Positions 18,642 through 27,408 are shown, counted from the stretch's first letter. The stretch is 64,000 nt of DNA from Methylobacterium sp. Leaf91 (GCF_001422815.1 NZ_LMMP01000001.1:433919-497918); one strand, 5' to 3'. The notes: generated by a model from the letters alone, not told the origin. Translations and numbers: made by a program.

Positions 18642-19232
18642 TCACGCCGCTCGTTTCAGCGGCTCGGCGGCGGCGGCCACCGCCAGGGTGAAATCCAGCG
18701 CCTCGTCGATCCCCTCGCGCCAGAGGGAGGCGGGCGTCGGACGGGCGAGGACGAGCGCCCCCTCCGCTTCGCCATCAGCCAGGGTCACTTCGGCGCCGAG
18801 CTTGGTGGCGAGCCCGCGCATCGGGCCGTTCCGGCTCAGACAGCGGACATGAAGATCGCGGACGCCGCGGTTGCGCGCCGCCGAGACGATCCGTCGAAAG
18901 AGGGCATGGCCGAGGCCGTTGCGGCGGAACCCGCGCTCCACGGCGAAGGCCGCCTCCGCATCGCGGCCGAGGCTCAGCCCCGGCACGGGGCCGGTGAGCG
19001 GGCGCAATTCGCCGAGCGCGCGCAAGGTCCCCTCGACGAAACCGCCGAAGACCAGCCCTTCGACCTTGAGGGCGCGGGCTGCATAGGCAACGGCCGCGGT
19101 ATCGCTCACGGCGGCCATGAACCGGTTGGCTCTGGTATCGGGGTCGAGCCGCAGGAAATAGGCCTCGACCATGGCTCGGTCGCTGGGCCAGAGGCGCCGG
19201 ACATTCGGTCCGGTCGAAATGGTGTCGGGCAT
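18642..19232 (-). CDS. GNAT family N-acetyltransferase
   Basis: 196 residues from the ATG at 19232; the frame is open further upstream but without similarity. The acyl-CoA binding motif A is seen as FAVERGFRRNGLGHALFRRIVSAARNRGV (R/Q-x-x-G-x-G/A form RNGLGHA). The start IRRLWPSDRAMVEAYFLRLDPDTRANRFM resembles GNAT proteins fused to or found with acetyl-CoA-synthetase-like proteins, but no such partner is here. The substrate is unknown. It is divergent from zapE, with a shared upstream region holding a TGCAATGCA palindrome. Confidence 0.82.
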   Translation of the reverse strand: MPDTISTGPNVRRLWPSDRAMVEAYFLRLDPDTRANRFMAAVSDTAAVAYAARALKVEGLVFGGFVEGTLRALGELRPLTGPVPGLSLGRDAEAAFAVERGFRRNGLGHALFRRIVSAARNRGVRDLHVRCLSRNGPMRGLATKLGAEVTLADGEAEGALVLARPTPASLWREGIDEALDFTLAVAAAAEPLKRAA

Positions 19233-19324
19233 TGTGCCGTCGTACTCCGGATGACATTGCGTCGATGTGCGCTGGCTCCGGGCGTGACCTCCCTCGAGGA
19301 GGCCACGAGATGGCATCGCCGCCG

Positions 19325-19346
19325 GTTTTGTGCAATGCAACAAAAC
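19325..19346. promoter_or_regulatory. TGCAATGCA palindrome between GNAT gene and zapE
   Basis: A TGCAATGCA core (19331-19339) is flanked by GTTTTG on the left and CAAAAC on the right, giving a 22-bp imperfect dyad. It lies 93 bases before the GNAT start and about 135 bases before zapE. This is the second of four copies of the core in the window. Confidence 0.5.
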
Positions 19347-19480
19347 GTCATCCGGCCGGCATGCCGTGCTTGATCCCTCCGGCGACGCGCGGCAGACCGG
19401 TCTTCGGGCCTGTCGCCGGACCGGTTCCATCGACGCGCACGCGGCCCTTGCGCCGTCCCGTATCCAAGGTCGCCATCGCC

Positions 19481-20710
19481 GTGAGTCCCCCCTCAGGTTC
19501 CGCATCCTCCGCCGGTTCGCAGGGCGGTGATTCTCCTGCCGGTCCGGTTTCGGCGCGCTACGACATGCTGGTCTCGTCGGGCGCCATCGAGCGCGACCCG
19601 GCTCAGACCCATCTGGTCCGGGCCCTCGACAGGCTGGTCCAGGATCTCGACAGGCGGCGTCGGGCGAAGAAGGGCAGCGCGCTCGGCTGGCTGTTCGGCC
19701 GCAGCGGCGACAGCGAAGGTCCGCCCAAGGGCCTGTACATCTGGGGCTCCGTCGGCCGCGGCAAGACCATGCTGATGGACCTCTTCCACGAGGCGGCGCC
19801 GGGCAAGAAACGCCGCGTCCATTTCCACGGCTTCCTGTCGGATGCCCATGAGCGCATCCATGCCCACCGGCAGGCCCTCAAGGCGGGCACGGCCAAGGGC
19901 GACGACCCGATCCCGGTGGTGGCCGACGCCCTGGCGGACGAGGCGACGTTGCTGTGTTTCGATGAGTTCACCGTGACCGACATCGCCGACGCGATGATCC
20001 TCGGCCGGCTGTTCGGGGCGTTGTTCAAGCGCGGCGTCACCGTCGTCGCGACGTCCAACGTCGAGCCCGACCGGCTCTATGAAGGCGGGCTCAACCGCGC
20101 GCTGTTCCTGCCCTTCGTCGCGGAGTTGAAGAGCCGGGTCGAGATCCTGAAGCTCGATTCCCGGACGGATTTCCGCCTGGAGAAGCTCGGTGGCGCTTCG
20201 GTCTATCATGTGCCTGCCGACGAGACGGCCGCCGCCGCCCTCGATCAGGCCTTCAAGGGGCTCACCGGCAAAGCCCGGGGCAAGCCTGCCAAGATCCGCG
20301 TGAAAGGCCGCGAGGTGGCCGTGCCGGAGGAGGCCGCCGGCGTCGCCCGGTTCGGCTTCGCCGACCTTTGCGCCCAGCCGCTGGGCGCCGCCGACTACAT
20401 GGCCATCGCCCATTCCTTCAAGACGGTGATCCTTTCGGACATCCCGGTGATGGGCGAGGCGAACCGCAACGAGGCCAAGCGCTTCATCACCCTCGTCGAC
20501 ACGTTCTACGATGCCCACGTGAAACTGATCGCCTCGGCCGCCGCCGAGCCGACCGGCCTCTACACGGCGACCGAGGGCCGAGAGGCGTTCGAGTTCGACC
20601 GCACGGTCTCGCGCCTCATCGAGATGCGCTCATCGGAATACCTCGCTCTGCCCCATGGGCGCGGTGATTCCGAGGCGAGCGGGTCCAGCTTCGGCCTCGT
20701 GGAGACCTGA
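19481..20710 (+). CDS. zapE: Cell division protein ZapE (AFG1-family ATPase)
   Basis: About 409 residues from the GTG at 19481, with an AAGG site 12 bases upstream; an ATG at 19565 would remove a non-conserved tail of 28 residues. It is an AAA-type ATPase related to yeast Afg1 that in bacteria acts at the division ring. Walker A is WGSVGRGKTMLMD, followed by FHGFLSDAHERIHAHRQ. Walker B is LLCFDEFTVTDIADAMIL and sensor 1 is VVATSNVEPDRLYEGGLNRALFLPF. All core motifs are intact. It is monocistronic. Confidence 0.93.
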   Translation: MSPPSGSASSAGSQGGDSPAGPVSARYDMLVSSGAIERDPAQTHLVRALDRLVQDLDRRRRAKKGSALGWLFGRSGDSEGPPKGLYIWGSVGRGKTMLMDLFHEAAPGKKRRVHFHGFLSDAHERIHAHRQALKAGTAKGDDPIPVVADALADEATLLCFDEFTVTDIADAMILGRLFGALFKRGVTVVATSNVEPDRLYEGGLNRALFLPFVAELKSRVEILKLDSRTDFRLEKLGGASVYHVPADETAAAALDQAFKGLTGKARGKPAKIRVKGREVAVPEEAAGVARFGFADLCAQPLGAADYMAIAHSFKTVILSDIPVMGEANRNEAKRFITLVDTFYDAHVKLIASAAAEPTGLYTATEGREAFEFDRTVSRLIEMRSSEYLALPHGRGDSEASGSSFGLVET

Positions 20711-21184
20711 TCGAGGCGAAGTGCCGGACGGTTCGAGCACCGTTATGTCGAAGCGATTCGAAAGGTTTGGCGCTTCACCGAGGCCCGCTGGAGCGATGTC
20801 TGCAGAGCCGGCATAAACAACGAGCGACATTCGAAAGCGTCCCAGACGCCCGATACGTACTGTGCGCAACAGCACATCGAATCCTCGGCCGAGCTTCACG
20901 AAAGTGACGCCCGTGGCTGCCGACCGTTGCACCGCAGCACCCCTACCGTTTAATTGGATTCATTATGAGGTACGGGGCGTGGGGGCTTCGTGCACTGCGA
21001 CGGTTCCCTGTCGAGGGGTGCCGGATCCGCTGCCGCACCTCAGGGACGTTTCGATGCGGGACGGCGACGATGTCGCGCGCGCCCCGCGCCTGAGTGACGA
21101 CCTCCAAGGTATTCGCGAGCCCAACGGATCGGTAGCCCGCCGATCTCGACCGGTCCGTGGCCTGATCGATGACAGGATAGACCG
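20711..21184. other. Intergenic region upstream of iorAB
   Basis: 474 bp on the downstream side of zapE and upstream of the hydroxylase operon. Short frames in it have no protein-like features. A small AT-richer patch with TTTAATTGGATTCATTATGA (20949-20968) could be part of a promoter, but I see no convincing -35/-10 pair, operator or RNA element. Confidence 0.45.
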
Positions 21185-21664
21185 ATGATCAAACTCACCG
21201 TGAACGGGGCTGAACGCAGCTTCGACGGCGATCCCGACATGCCGCTGCTGTGGTTCCTGCGTGACGAAGTCGGCCTCACCGGCACTAAGTTCGGTTGCGG
21301 CCAGGCCCTATGCGGCGCCTGCACGATCCATCTCGGCGGCACTGCCGTGCGCGGCTGCGTCACCCCCATCTCCGCAGCCGAAGGCCAGGAGGTGGTGACC
21401 ATCGAGGGGCTTTCGCCCGATGGCAACCATCCGGTCCAGGTGGCTTGGCGCGACCTGAACGTCTCGCAATGCGGCTATTGCCAGTGCGGGCAGATGATGC
21501 AGGCGGCCTCCTTCCTGAAGGAGACGCCGAAGCCCAACGACGCCCAGATCGACGAGGCCATGAGCGGCAACCTCTGCCGCTGTGGCACCTATCCGCGCAT
21601 CCGCGCCGCGATCCATCAGGCCGCCGGAAACGCGCCGGCCGCCAACAAGGGAGAGCGCCTGTGA
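21185..21664 (+). CDS. [2Fe-2S] subunit of a molybdenum hydroxylase (IorA-like)
   Basis: 159 residues carrying the two clusters that pass electrons from the molybdenum site. The plant-type ferredoxin cluster binds in [13 protein letters not shown] with a fourth Cys in VRGC. The second cluster uses [10 protein letters not shown] and [11 protein letters not shown]. This is the small-subunit architecture of isoquinoline 1-oxidoreductase/aldehyde oxidase-type enzymes. The stop overlaps the GTG start of the large subunit (GTGA), so the two are translationally coupled. Confidence 0.92.
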   Translation: MIKLTVNGAERSFDGDPDMPLLWFLRDEVGLTGTKFGCGQALCGACTIHLGGTAVRGCVTPISAAEGQEVVTIEGLSPDGNHPVQVAWRDLNVSQCGYCQCGQMMQAASFLKETPKPNDAQIDEAMSGNLCRCGTYPRIRAAIHQAAGNAPAANKGERL

Positions 21665-24009
21665 TTCACGACGCACAGATCATGGCCGACCTCGCCACCG
21701 AGACGACCGCCGCCCCCGAAGCGCCCAGCGCTCTCGCCAATGTCAGCCGCCGCGCCATGCTCGGCGGCATGGGCGCCCTGGTGCTCGCCCTGTCCTGGCG
21801 TGATTCCGCGCGTGCCGAGGACAAGAAGGACGAGCCGAAGAAATTCGGCGCCGATGCCATGCCGCATGGCTGGCAGGACGACCCGAAGGTGTTCGTGGCC
21901 ATCGCGCCGGACGGCACCGTGACCATCACCTGCCACCGCTCGGAGATGGGCCAGGGCGTGCGCACCTCCGTCGCCCTCGTCGTCGCCGACGAGCTCGAGG
22001 CGGATTGGGCCAAGGTGAAGGTCGCCCAGGCTTGGGGCGACGAAGCTCGTTTCGGCAACCAGGACACCGACGGCTCCCGGAGTTTGCGCCACTTCTTCCC
22101 GCATCTGCGCCATGCGGGTGCGGCGGCGAAGGCCATGCTGGTCCAGGCCGCCGCCAAGCAATGGGGCGTGCCTGCAGCGGAAGTGAAGGCCGAGAACTCG
22201 GTCCTCGCCCATGCCAAGTCGAAGCGCACGCTCGGTTATGGCGACGTGGCGGCGGCAGCCTCCGAACTCGCCGTGCCCGCTCGCGAGAGCGTGACCCTGA
22301 AGGATCCAAAAGCCTTCAAGTTCATCGGCAAGGGCAAGATCGGCCTCATCGACAACCAAGACTTCACCACCGGCAAGGCCATGTACGGCCTCGATACCCG
22401 TCTCGACGGGATGCTCTACGCCCTCGTTGCCCGCCCGCCGGTCTTCGGCGGCAAGGTGGCGAGCTACGACGATGCCGAGACCATGAAGGTCCCCGGCGTA
22501 GTCAAGGTGTTCAAGATCGACACGCCCGAGATCCCGTCCGAGTTCCAGCCGATCGGCGGCGTCGCCGTCATCGCCAAGAACACCTGGGCGGCAATGAAGG
22601 GCCGCGACGCCCTGAAGATCACCTGGGACGACGGCCCGAACGCCCATTACGATTCGGTCGCCTTCCGGGGCGAGCTGGAGAAGGCGGCACGCGCGCCCGG
22701 CAAGGTCGTGCGCAACCAGGGTGACGTCGACGGCGCCATGGCCAAGGCCAAGCAGCGGATCGAGGCCGAGTATTTCGTGCCCCACCTCGTCCAGGCCCCG
22801 ATGGAACCGCCGGCCGCCACCGTGCGGATCAAGGACGGGTTCTGCGAAGCCTGGGCCTGCACGCAGGCTCCCCAGGCGACCCATGACCGCCTGGCCAAGA
22901 AGCTCAACCTGCCTGCCGACAAGGTGCGGGTGAACGTGACGCTGCTCGGCGGCGGCTTCGGCCGCAAGTCGAAGCCCGATTACGTGCTCGAGGCGGCCCT
23001 GTGCTCGCAGGCCGTGGACGGTGCGCCGGTCAAGCTCACCTGGACCCGCGAGGACGACCTCCATCACGGCTACTACCACACGATCTCGGTGGAGCGCCTG
23101 GAGGCCGGCCTCGACGACAAGGGCATGCCGGTGGCCTGGCTCCACCGTTCGGCGGCGCCCACGATCGGCTCGATCTTCGCCGCCGGCGCCAAGAACGAGC
23201 TGCCCTTCGAGCTCGGGATGGGACTGACCAACACGCCGTTCGCCGTGCCGAATATCCGGCTCGAGAACCCGGCGGCCGACGCGCATGTGCGCATCGGCTG
23301 GTTCCGCTCGGTGTCGAACATCCCGCACGCCTTCGCGATCCAGTCGTTTGTCGCCGAGTTGGCGCATGCGGCGGGCAAGGATCCGAAGGAGTACCTGCTG
23401 GCCCTGATCGGCCCCGACCGGGTGATCGACCCGACCACCATCGGCGATGTGTGGAATTACGGCGAGGACCCGGCCCGCTACCCGATCGAGACCGCGCGCC
23501 TGCGTGGGGTCATCGAGGCGGCGGCCAAGGGGATCGGCTGGGGCCGCAAGCTGCCGAAGGGACGGGGCCTCGGCATTGCCGGGCATTACAGCTTCGTCAC
23601 CCACACGGCGGTCGCCGCCGAGGTCGAAGTGGGCGCCAAGGGCGAAGTCTCGGTCAAGCGCATCGACATCGCCGTCGATTGCGGGCCGCAGGTCAACCCG
23701 GAGCGTATCCGCTCGCAGATGGAGGGTGCTGTCGTCATGGGGATGGGCTTGGCCTTGTCGGCCGAAATCACCTTCAAGGACGGGCGCGCGCAGCAGAACA
23801 ACTTCGACGGTTACGAGATCACCCGTCTCGACGCCGCCCCGAAGGAGCTGCACGTCCACCTGATCCAGAACAACGACTACAGCCGTCCGCTCGGCGGCGT
23901 CGGTGAGCCGGGCGTCCCCCCCGTGGCGCCGGCCATCGCCAACGCGGTCTTCGCCGCCACCGGCCGCCGCATCCGGCAGCTGCCGATCCGCGACCAGCTG
24001 AGCTCGTAA
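21661..24009 (+). CDS. Molybdopterin-binding large subunit, IorB-like aldehyde/N-heterocycle oxidoreductase
   Basis: 782 residues from the GTG at 21661 (an ATG at 21682 is also possible). A twin-arginine-like signal [18 protein letters not shown] lies at about residues 30-48, so export of the folded enzyme to the periplasm is expected. Cofactor-binding features are [17 protein letters not shown], the loop [15 protein letters not shown] and the C-terminal [19 protein letters not shown] with the catalytic Glu. Together with the upstream gene it forms a two-subunit enzyme of the xanthine oxidase superfamily without an FAD subunit, likely passing electrons to a cytochrome. The true substrate is unknown. 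Confidence 0.9.
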   Translation: MIHDAQIMADLATETTAAPEAPSALANVSRRAMLGGMGALVLALSWRDSARAEDKKDEPKKFGADAMPHGWQDDPKVFVAIAPDGTVTITCHRSEMGQGVRTSVALVVADELEADWAKVKVAQAWGDEARFGNQDTDGSRSLRHFFPHLRHAGAAAKAMLVQAAAKQWGVPAAEVKAENSVLAHAKSKRTLGYGDVAAAASELAVPARESVTLKDPKAFKFIGKGKIGLIDNQDFTTGKAMYGLDTRLDGMLYALVARPPVFGGKVASYDDAETMKVPGVVKVFKIDTPEIPSEFQPIGGVAVIAKNTWAAMKGRDALKITWDDGPNAHYDSVAFRGELEKAARAPGKVVRNQGDVDGAMAKAKQRIEAEYFVPHLVQAPMEPPAATVRIKDGFCEAWACTQAPQATHDRLAKKLNLPADKVRVNVTLLGGGFGRKSKPDYVLEAALCSQAVDGAPVKLTWTREDDLHHGYYHTISVERLEAGLDDKGMPVAWLHRSAAPTIGSIFAAGAKNELPFELGMGLTNTPFAVPNIRLENPAADAHVRIGWFRSVSNIPHAFAIQSFVAELAHAAGKDPKEYLLALIGPDRVIDPTTIGDVWNYGEDPARYPIETARLRGVIEAAAKGIGWGRKLPKGRGLGIAGHYSFVTHTAVAAEVEVGAKGEVSVKRIDIAVDCGPQVNPERIRSQMEGAVVMGMGLALSAEITFKDGRAQQNNFDGYEITRLDAAPKELHVHLIQNNDYSRPLGGVGEPGVPPVAPAIANAVFAATGRRIRQLPIRDQLSS

Positions 24010-24020
24010 GACCGCAACAC

Positions 24021-24056
24021 TCTTCGGCCCCTTTCTTGTAATGGGCCGAAGATTTT
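24021..24056 (+). terminator. Intrinsic terminator of the iorAB-like operon
   Basis: Perfect arms TCTTCGGCCC and GGGCCGAAGA with a 12-base loop are followed directly by TTTT, 11 bases after the stop. This is the most canonical rho-independent terminator I saw in the window. Confidence 0.85.
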
Positions 24057-24069
24057 CCGGATCAGCGAC

Positions 24070-24181
24070 GTCATCCCGGGGCTGCGCAGCAGAGTCCGGG
24101 ATCTAGAAACGCCGACAGCGCAAGGTCCTGTACCTTTGATGGCTCTGGATTCCGGGCTCGCCGTCGGCGCCCCGGAATGAC
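24070..24181. repeat. Palindromic repeat, family with GTCAT(C/T)CCGGGG ends, copy 1
   Basis: A 112-bp element whose ends are inverted repeats of about 38 bp. The left end starts GTCATCCCGGGG and the right end finishes CCCCGGAATGAC, with inner arm ends (T)CTAGA and TCTGGA. A second, better preserved copy is at 37011-37152. The interior differs between copies. Such elements are dispersed in alphaproteobacterial genomes; no transposase is present. Confidence 0.8.
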
Positions 24182-24207
24182 CACGTCATATTAAGGTGGT
24201 CCCACCC

Positions 24208-24993
24208 TCACTCGGCCGCCAAGACCTGCGCCTCCCGGCCCCCCTCGCGATACTCGCCCCAGGCCTGTTTCAGGATCTGGACCGAAGAGGTGAGGAAGAT
24301 GCCGGCCATGAGGGCGGCGACCGCGAGGTCAGGCCAGGCCGACGTGGTGCCCCAGACGGCGAGCGCCGCGCCCATCACCACGATGTTGCCGATGGCATCG
24401 TTGCGCGAGCACAGCCAGACGGAGCGGACATTGGCGTCGCCGTCCTTGTAGCGCATCAGCAGCAGCACCGAGGCGACGTTGGCGGCCAGTGCCAGCAGGC
24501 CGATCCCGCCCATCCATTCCGCGCTCGGCACGCCGAGAACGAGCGTCTGGTAGATCGTCGAGCCGAAGACCCAGACCGCCATCAGGCTGAGGCTTACCCC
24601 CTTGGCCAGAGCCGCCAACGAGCGGGTGCGAAGGCTCGCACCGATGACCGCGAGGCTGAGGCCGTAGGTGACGGTATCGGCCAGGAAGTCGAGGGCGTCG
24701 GCCTTCAGCGCCTGCGAACCAGCCGCCTGGCCAGCCGCCATCTCGGTGACGAACATCGCGCCGTTGAGGGCGATGACGAACCACAGCACCCGTTTATAGC
24801 GCGGATCGACCCCGTCGAAGACCGGAACGCCCCCGCCGCAACCGCAAGATTCCTCGTGCGACGAGGCCTTCGGAGCCTGCGTCGCCACGGCGTGGTCGTG
24901 CGCGCCCGCCGTGTCATGGGCATGATCGTGGGAATGCACATGCGTGTGGGCTTCAGTCTGGTTCAGGCTCGTGCCGCAGCAGGATTCGGCCAT
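24208..24993 (-). CDS. Cation diffusion facilitator family efflux transporter
   Basis: 261 residues. The N-terminal ~50 residues are rich in His, Asp and Cys (SCCGTS, HTHVHSHDHAHD, CGCGGG), a likely metal-sensing tail. Then come about six membrane segments with the metal-site motifs DALDFLADTV in helix 2 and SRNDAIGN in helix 5. The usual cytosolic C-terminal domain is very short. A GAGGAG ribosome site lies 5 bases before the ATG. It is divergent from a CadR-like MerR gene whose operator overlaps its promoter, so Zn, Cd, Pb or Co export is expected. Confidence 0.9.
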   Translation of the reverse strand: MAESCCGTSLNQTEAHTHVHSHDHAHDTAGAHDHAVATQAPKASSHEESCGCGGGVPVFDGVDPRYKRVLWFVIALNGAMFVTEMAAGQAAGSQALKADALDFLADTVTYGLSLAVIGASLRTRSLAALAKGVSLSLMAVWVFGSTIYQTLVLGVPSAEWMGGIGLLALAANVASVLLLMRYKDGDANVRSVWLCSRNDAIGNIVVMGAALAVWGTTSAWPDLAVAALMAGIFLTSSVQILKQAWGEYREGGREAQVLAAE

Positions 24994-25023
24994 GGCTCTC
25001 TCCTCGTTCCGTCGTTAAACAGA

Positions 25024-25054
25024 AGCCTACAAGCTCTAGCGACTAGAGGATCAA
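25024..25054 (-). promoter_or_regulatory. MerR-type promoter/operator for the efflux gene
   Basis: On the minus strand a -35 box TTGATC (25049-25054) and a -10-like box TAGGCT (25024-25029) are 19 bp apart. The spacer holds the perfect dyad CTCTAG-TCG-CTAGAG (25034-25048). A 19-bp spacer with a dyad in it is the hallmark of promoters untwisted by MerR proteins, and the half-sites match CadR/PbrR-type operators. The dyad lies only 13 bases before the regulator's own ATG, so it should also autoregulate. Confidence 0.88.
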
Positions 25055-25061
25055 GCGGAAA

Positions 25062-25517
25062 ATGACGTTCTCGATCGGAATCCTGTCGCGCCGCGCCGGA
25101 GTGAAGGTGCCGACGATCCGCTATTACGAGCAGGTCGGGCTGATGCCGTCACCCCCGCGTACCGATGGGCAGCAGCGCCGTTATGGCGACGCCGAGGTGG
25201 CACGGCTCAACTTCATCCGTCACGCGCGCGAACTCGGCTTCGAGGTCGATGCGATTCGCGAACTTCTCGCCATGAGCGCGCAACCGGAGGAATCCTGCGC
25301 CGAGGTGGACCGTCTGGCGAGACGTCACCTCGCGGAGGTGGAGCAGCGCATCACCCGGCTGATCGCCCTGCGTACGGAGTTGCAGCGCATGGTGACGGAA
25401 TGCGGCCACGGGCGGGTGGGTGAGTGCCGGGTCATCCAGGTGCTGGCCGACCACGGTGAATGCGACCACGACCATGGCGGTGGGCGGCCGGGATCGACAG
25501 GGTTCGCCGAGGCGTAA
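25062..25517 (+). CDS. MerR-family metal-responsive regulator, CadR/PbrR-like
   Basis: 151 residues. The N-terminal winged helix reads SRRAGVKVPTIRYYEQVGLMPSPPRTDGQQRRY, followed by the long dimerisation helix. Cys79 (ESCAEV), Cys114 (ECGHG) and Cys122 (GECRV) match the three-cysteine metal site of CadR and PbrR. The tail ECDHDHGGG adds a possible second site. It activates, by inference, the divergent efflux gene through the operator at 25034-25048; its ribosome site AGAGGA overlaps the end of that operator. Confidence 0.93.
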   Translation: MTFSIGILSRRAGVKVPTIRYYEQVGLMPSPPRTDGQQRRYGDAEVARLNFIRHARELGFEVDAIRELLAMSAQPEESCAEVDRLARRHLAEVEQRITRLIALRTELQRMVTECGHGRVGECRVIQVLADHGECDHDHGGGRPGSTGFAEA

Positions 25518-25590
25518 ACTTCGCCGCGTCAGGGGAGCCGAAGGGGCCGGACACGGGTTGTCCCGTCACAGCCCCCCTTGAGGATACCCC

Positions 25591-25986
25591 ATGATTCAGA
25601 AATCCCGTCCCCTCGCCGTGCTGCTGGCTGCCGGCTTCACCGTCGGCCTTGCGGCGGGCCCGGCCCTTGCCTCCCCCTGTTCGGAAGAGATCGCGCGCCT
25701 TGAGACGCGGGTGAAGGACGAGGCGACGGGCGCCATCTCCGCCTCGACCTCGGGTAAGGCGGCGGCCGGCGCGCGCGAAGGCCAGGGGGAAACCGCGCAG
25801 GGAGGCAATGCCTCCACCCCGGCCGCTCCGCCGGAGAAATCCGCTGAGGCGGGAAAAGGCGCCGATGCCGCGATGCAGGCCAAGGTCGCCCTGGACGAGG
25901 CGCGCACCGCCGACGGCAAGGGCGACGCCCAGGCCTGCAACGCGGCGGTCGAGCGGGCCAAGAATCAGCTCGCCAAGGCGCCGTGA
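25591..25986 (+). CDS. Secreted Ala-rich hypothetical protein
   Basis: 131 residues. A Sec signal peptide (PLAVLLAAGFTVGLAAGPALA) is followed by a short region with Cys (SPCSEEIARLETRVKDE), a low-complexity Gly/Ala/Pro middle and an amphipathic C-terminal helix (AQACNAAVERAKNQLAKAP). The pattern resembles small periplasmic proteins seen in Methylobacterium, but no domain is recognised. GAGGAT precedes the ATG. It follows the MerR gene by 73 bp on the same strand. Confidence 0.7.
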   Translation: MIQKSRPLAVLLAAGFTVGLAAGPALASPCSEEIARLETRVKDEATGAISASTSGKAAAGAREGQGETAQGGNASTPAAPPEKSAEAGKGADAAMQAKVALDEARTADGKGDAQACNAAVERAKNQLAKAP

Positions 25987-26287
25987 AGCGAAGGGCCGAT
26001 GGGTCCGGTCGAGCTTTCGGGCATCGTCGCGGCGCACCGGCCGGGGGAGCCCGGCACGGTGCCTGCGGCCTGCACGTGGGCCGGATGGGCGATGGCCCAG
26101 CGGGTCGTGAAGGATGTCCTGGCAAATCGTGAAAAGAGAAGGTTTTTCTTTTTGAGGCCGTTTCGGACATCCGCCCCGACCAGCGTCGTCTTGGCGACGA
26201 CGTGGAGTGTGCGGCGCTCGGCCCATCCCCGTCTTTAGGCGGCGCAGGAGGGCCGCCGCCGACGTATCGAGGACCCCTGTGGGGGTG
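25987..26287. other. Intergenic region
   Basis: 301 bp between two convergent small genes. It contains a T/A-rich patch around 26141-26158 and a weak GTCGTC/GACGAC hairpin near 26186-26202. Open frames crossing it lack protein-like composition. Nothing else is recognised. Confidence 0.4.
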
Positions 26288-26509
26288 TTACGCAGCCGCG
26301 CTCAAGGCGTGTTTGTTGCCCTGAATGCCGGCACAAAGATCGTCGATCTCCGCAAGATCTAGACTTTCACCTGAGTGACTTGCAATTGCATCGATCAGGT
26401 GATCTTGCCGAGGATCGAAAGGATGGCCCTGAAGGCGATAGAATTGATAGTAACGCAGCGCCGCTAATACGGTGTCACGTTCTCGCACTGTGATGGTGAT
26501 GGTCTGCAT
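26288..26509 (-). CDS. Small hypothetical protein
   Basis: 73 residues of balanced composition (TITVRERDTVLAALRYYQFY; LDLAEIDDLCAGI), acidic and soluble, with no signal peptide. GGGGAG lies 13 bases before the ATG. The coding sequence is less GC-rich than its neighbours. I recognise no family. The region around it begins an AT-richer segment with several other small genes, which hints at accessory DNA. Confidence 0.6.
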   Translation of the reverse strand: MQTITITVRERDTVLAALRYYQFYRLQGHPFDPRQDHLIDAIASHSGESLDLAEIDDLCAGIQGNKHALSAAA

Positions 26510-26886
26510 TCTTTGAAGATCTCCCCTTCATGCGATTTTTGCTCTCCGAACACTTGAATCCGACTCAGTGAGCGAGAGCGTTGTAACCCCGCTTCGGCGC
26601 AGCCGTCCACAGCCGGAAACCATTCGGTAACCCTGTTTGCGGATCGGCAGGGGGCTTGGCCGGACGCAACCCTTTGCACCCGCGCCGTTTCCTCCCGGTG
26701 GTATGGCTGACGGATTTATTTCGCTTCGAAAAATGTAAAATGTCATTGACAGATAAGGGAAAACGGGGCGCTCGCTCTAGAAGCTTGGCCTTACAGACTT
26801 TTTACCGAAACGGATAAAATTGTTCTTAACCATTCCCTGGCAGCCTACCGGTCAGGGCCGACCCAGTCCCTCCTTGGGAAGTCGGC
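26510..26886. other. AT-richer intergenic region upstream of the NepR-like gene
   Basis: 377 bp separating two divergent small genes. TTGACA at 26746-26751 is a fair -35 box and overlaps the perfect dyad TGTCA-T-TGACA (26741-26751), but no matching -10 is seen 16-18 bp on. No GGAAC...GTT (EcfG-type) promoter was found for the NepR-like gene. Confidence 0.4.
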
Positions 26887-27093
26887 ATGAGCGGAGTTCC
26901 CCTCATGACCAAAATGCAGCCGGATGACGGGCAGGACGGTCGGACGCCGCGGGGCAGGCCGGTATCGCTCACGGCAAGCGTGCGACGCCATCTCGGTTTG
27001 AACCTGCGGGCCCATTACGCCGATTCGCTGATCGAACCGGTTGGCGAACGCATCGAATCCCTGCTGTCGAAGCTCGGTCGGCGGAAGGGGTGA
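26887..27093 (+). CDS. NepR-like anti-sigma factor (orphan)
   Basis: 68 residues; a second in-frame ATG at 26905 has the better ribosome site (GGAG, 8 bases). The C-terminal half SVRRHLGLNLRAHYADSLIE followed by PVGERIESLLSKL matches the two-helix NepR pattern (IGxxLRxxYDxVVxEPVPxRxxxLLxxL). NepR sequesters the general-stress sigma factor EcfG and is released by phosphorylated PhyR. Usually nepR lies next to ecfG and phyR; neither is here, so this looks like an extra paralogue. The Pro-to-Gly change in the EPVP turn is unusual. Confidence 0.72.
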   Translation: MSGVPLMTKMQPDDGQDGRTPRGRPVSLTASVRRHLGLNLRAHYADSLIEPVGERIESLLSKLGRRKG

Positions 27094-27225
27094 CCCGTTA
27101 CAGGCGCGATCCGTCAGAGGGATGAGCGAGACGACACACAGCGTTCAGAATTGCGGTGCTATCGGTCGCGCCTACGTGCTGGACCTGCCCGGCCCGTCTT
27201 CCGCCAACCCGCGAAATCCCATCCC

Positions 27226-27306
27226 ATGACCGTCCTCGTTCTCGTCGTCGCCGGAAACATCCTGCTCGCGACCCTGTTCTCCCTGGTCGCCCTCGCCTCC
27301 GACTGA
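27226..27306 (+). CDS. Possible 26-residue single-pass membrane peptide
   Basis: An ATG-TGA frame whose product is nearly all hydrophobic (VLVLVVAGNILLATLFSL), enough for one membrane helix. There is no clear ribosome site, so it is tentative. It sits 132 bp after the NepR-like gene on the same strand. Confidence 0.3.
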   Translation: MTVLVLVVAGNILLATLFSLVALASD

Positions 27307-27408
27307 GCCGTTCCTCGAAGGGACGCCTGCGCAGGCACTGCTCCTTCCAGACCAAGCCTGTCCCGATCTCCTGATTCTCAGGCGTTCGGGAAGCCCTTCT
27401 GCCAGCAT

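Noticed and set aside
20630-20932. A 100-residue minus-strand frame overlapping the zapE 3' end
   Set aside because: Half of it is antisense to zapE and no ribosome site or family pattern is visible.
21616-23859. A 747-residue minus-strand frame opposite the molybdenum hydroxylase
   Set aside because: Shadow frame: the sense strand has intact cofactor motifs, while the antisense product is a Gly/Arg/His-rich string with no motif or ribosome site.
25999-26238. A 79-residue frame after the secreted Ala-rich protein
   Set aside because: Contains an F-run from a T-rich patch and no other protein-like features; start context is poor.
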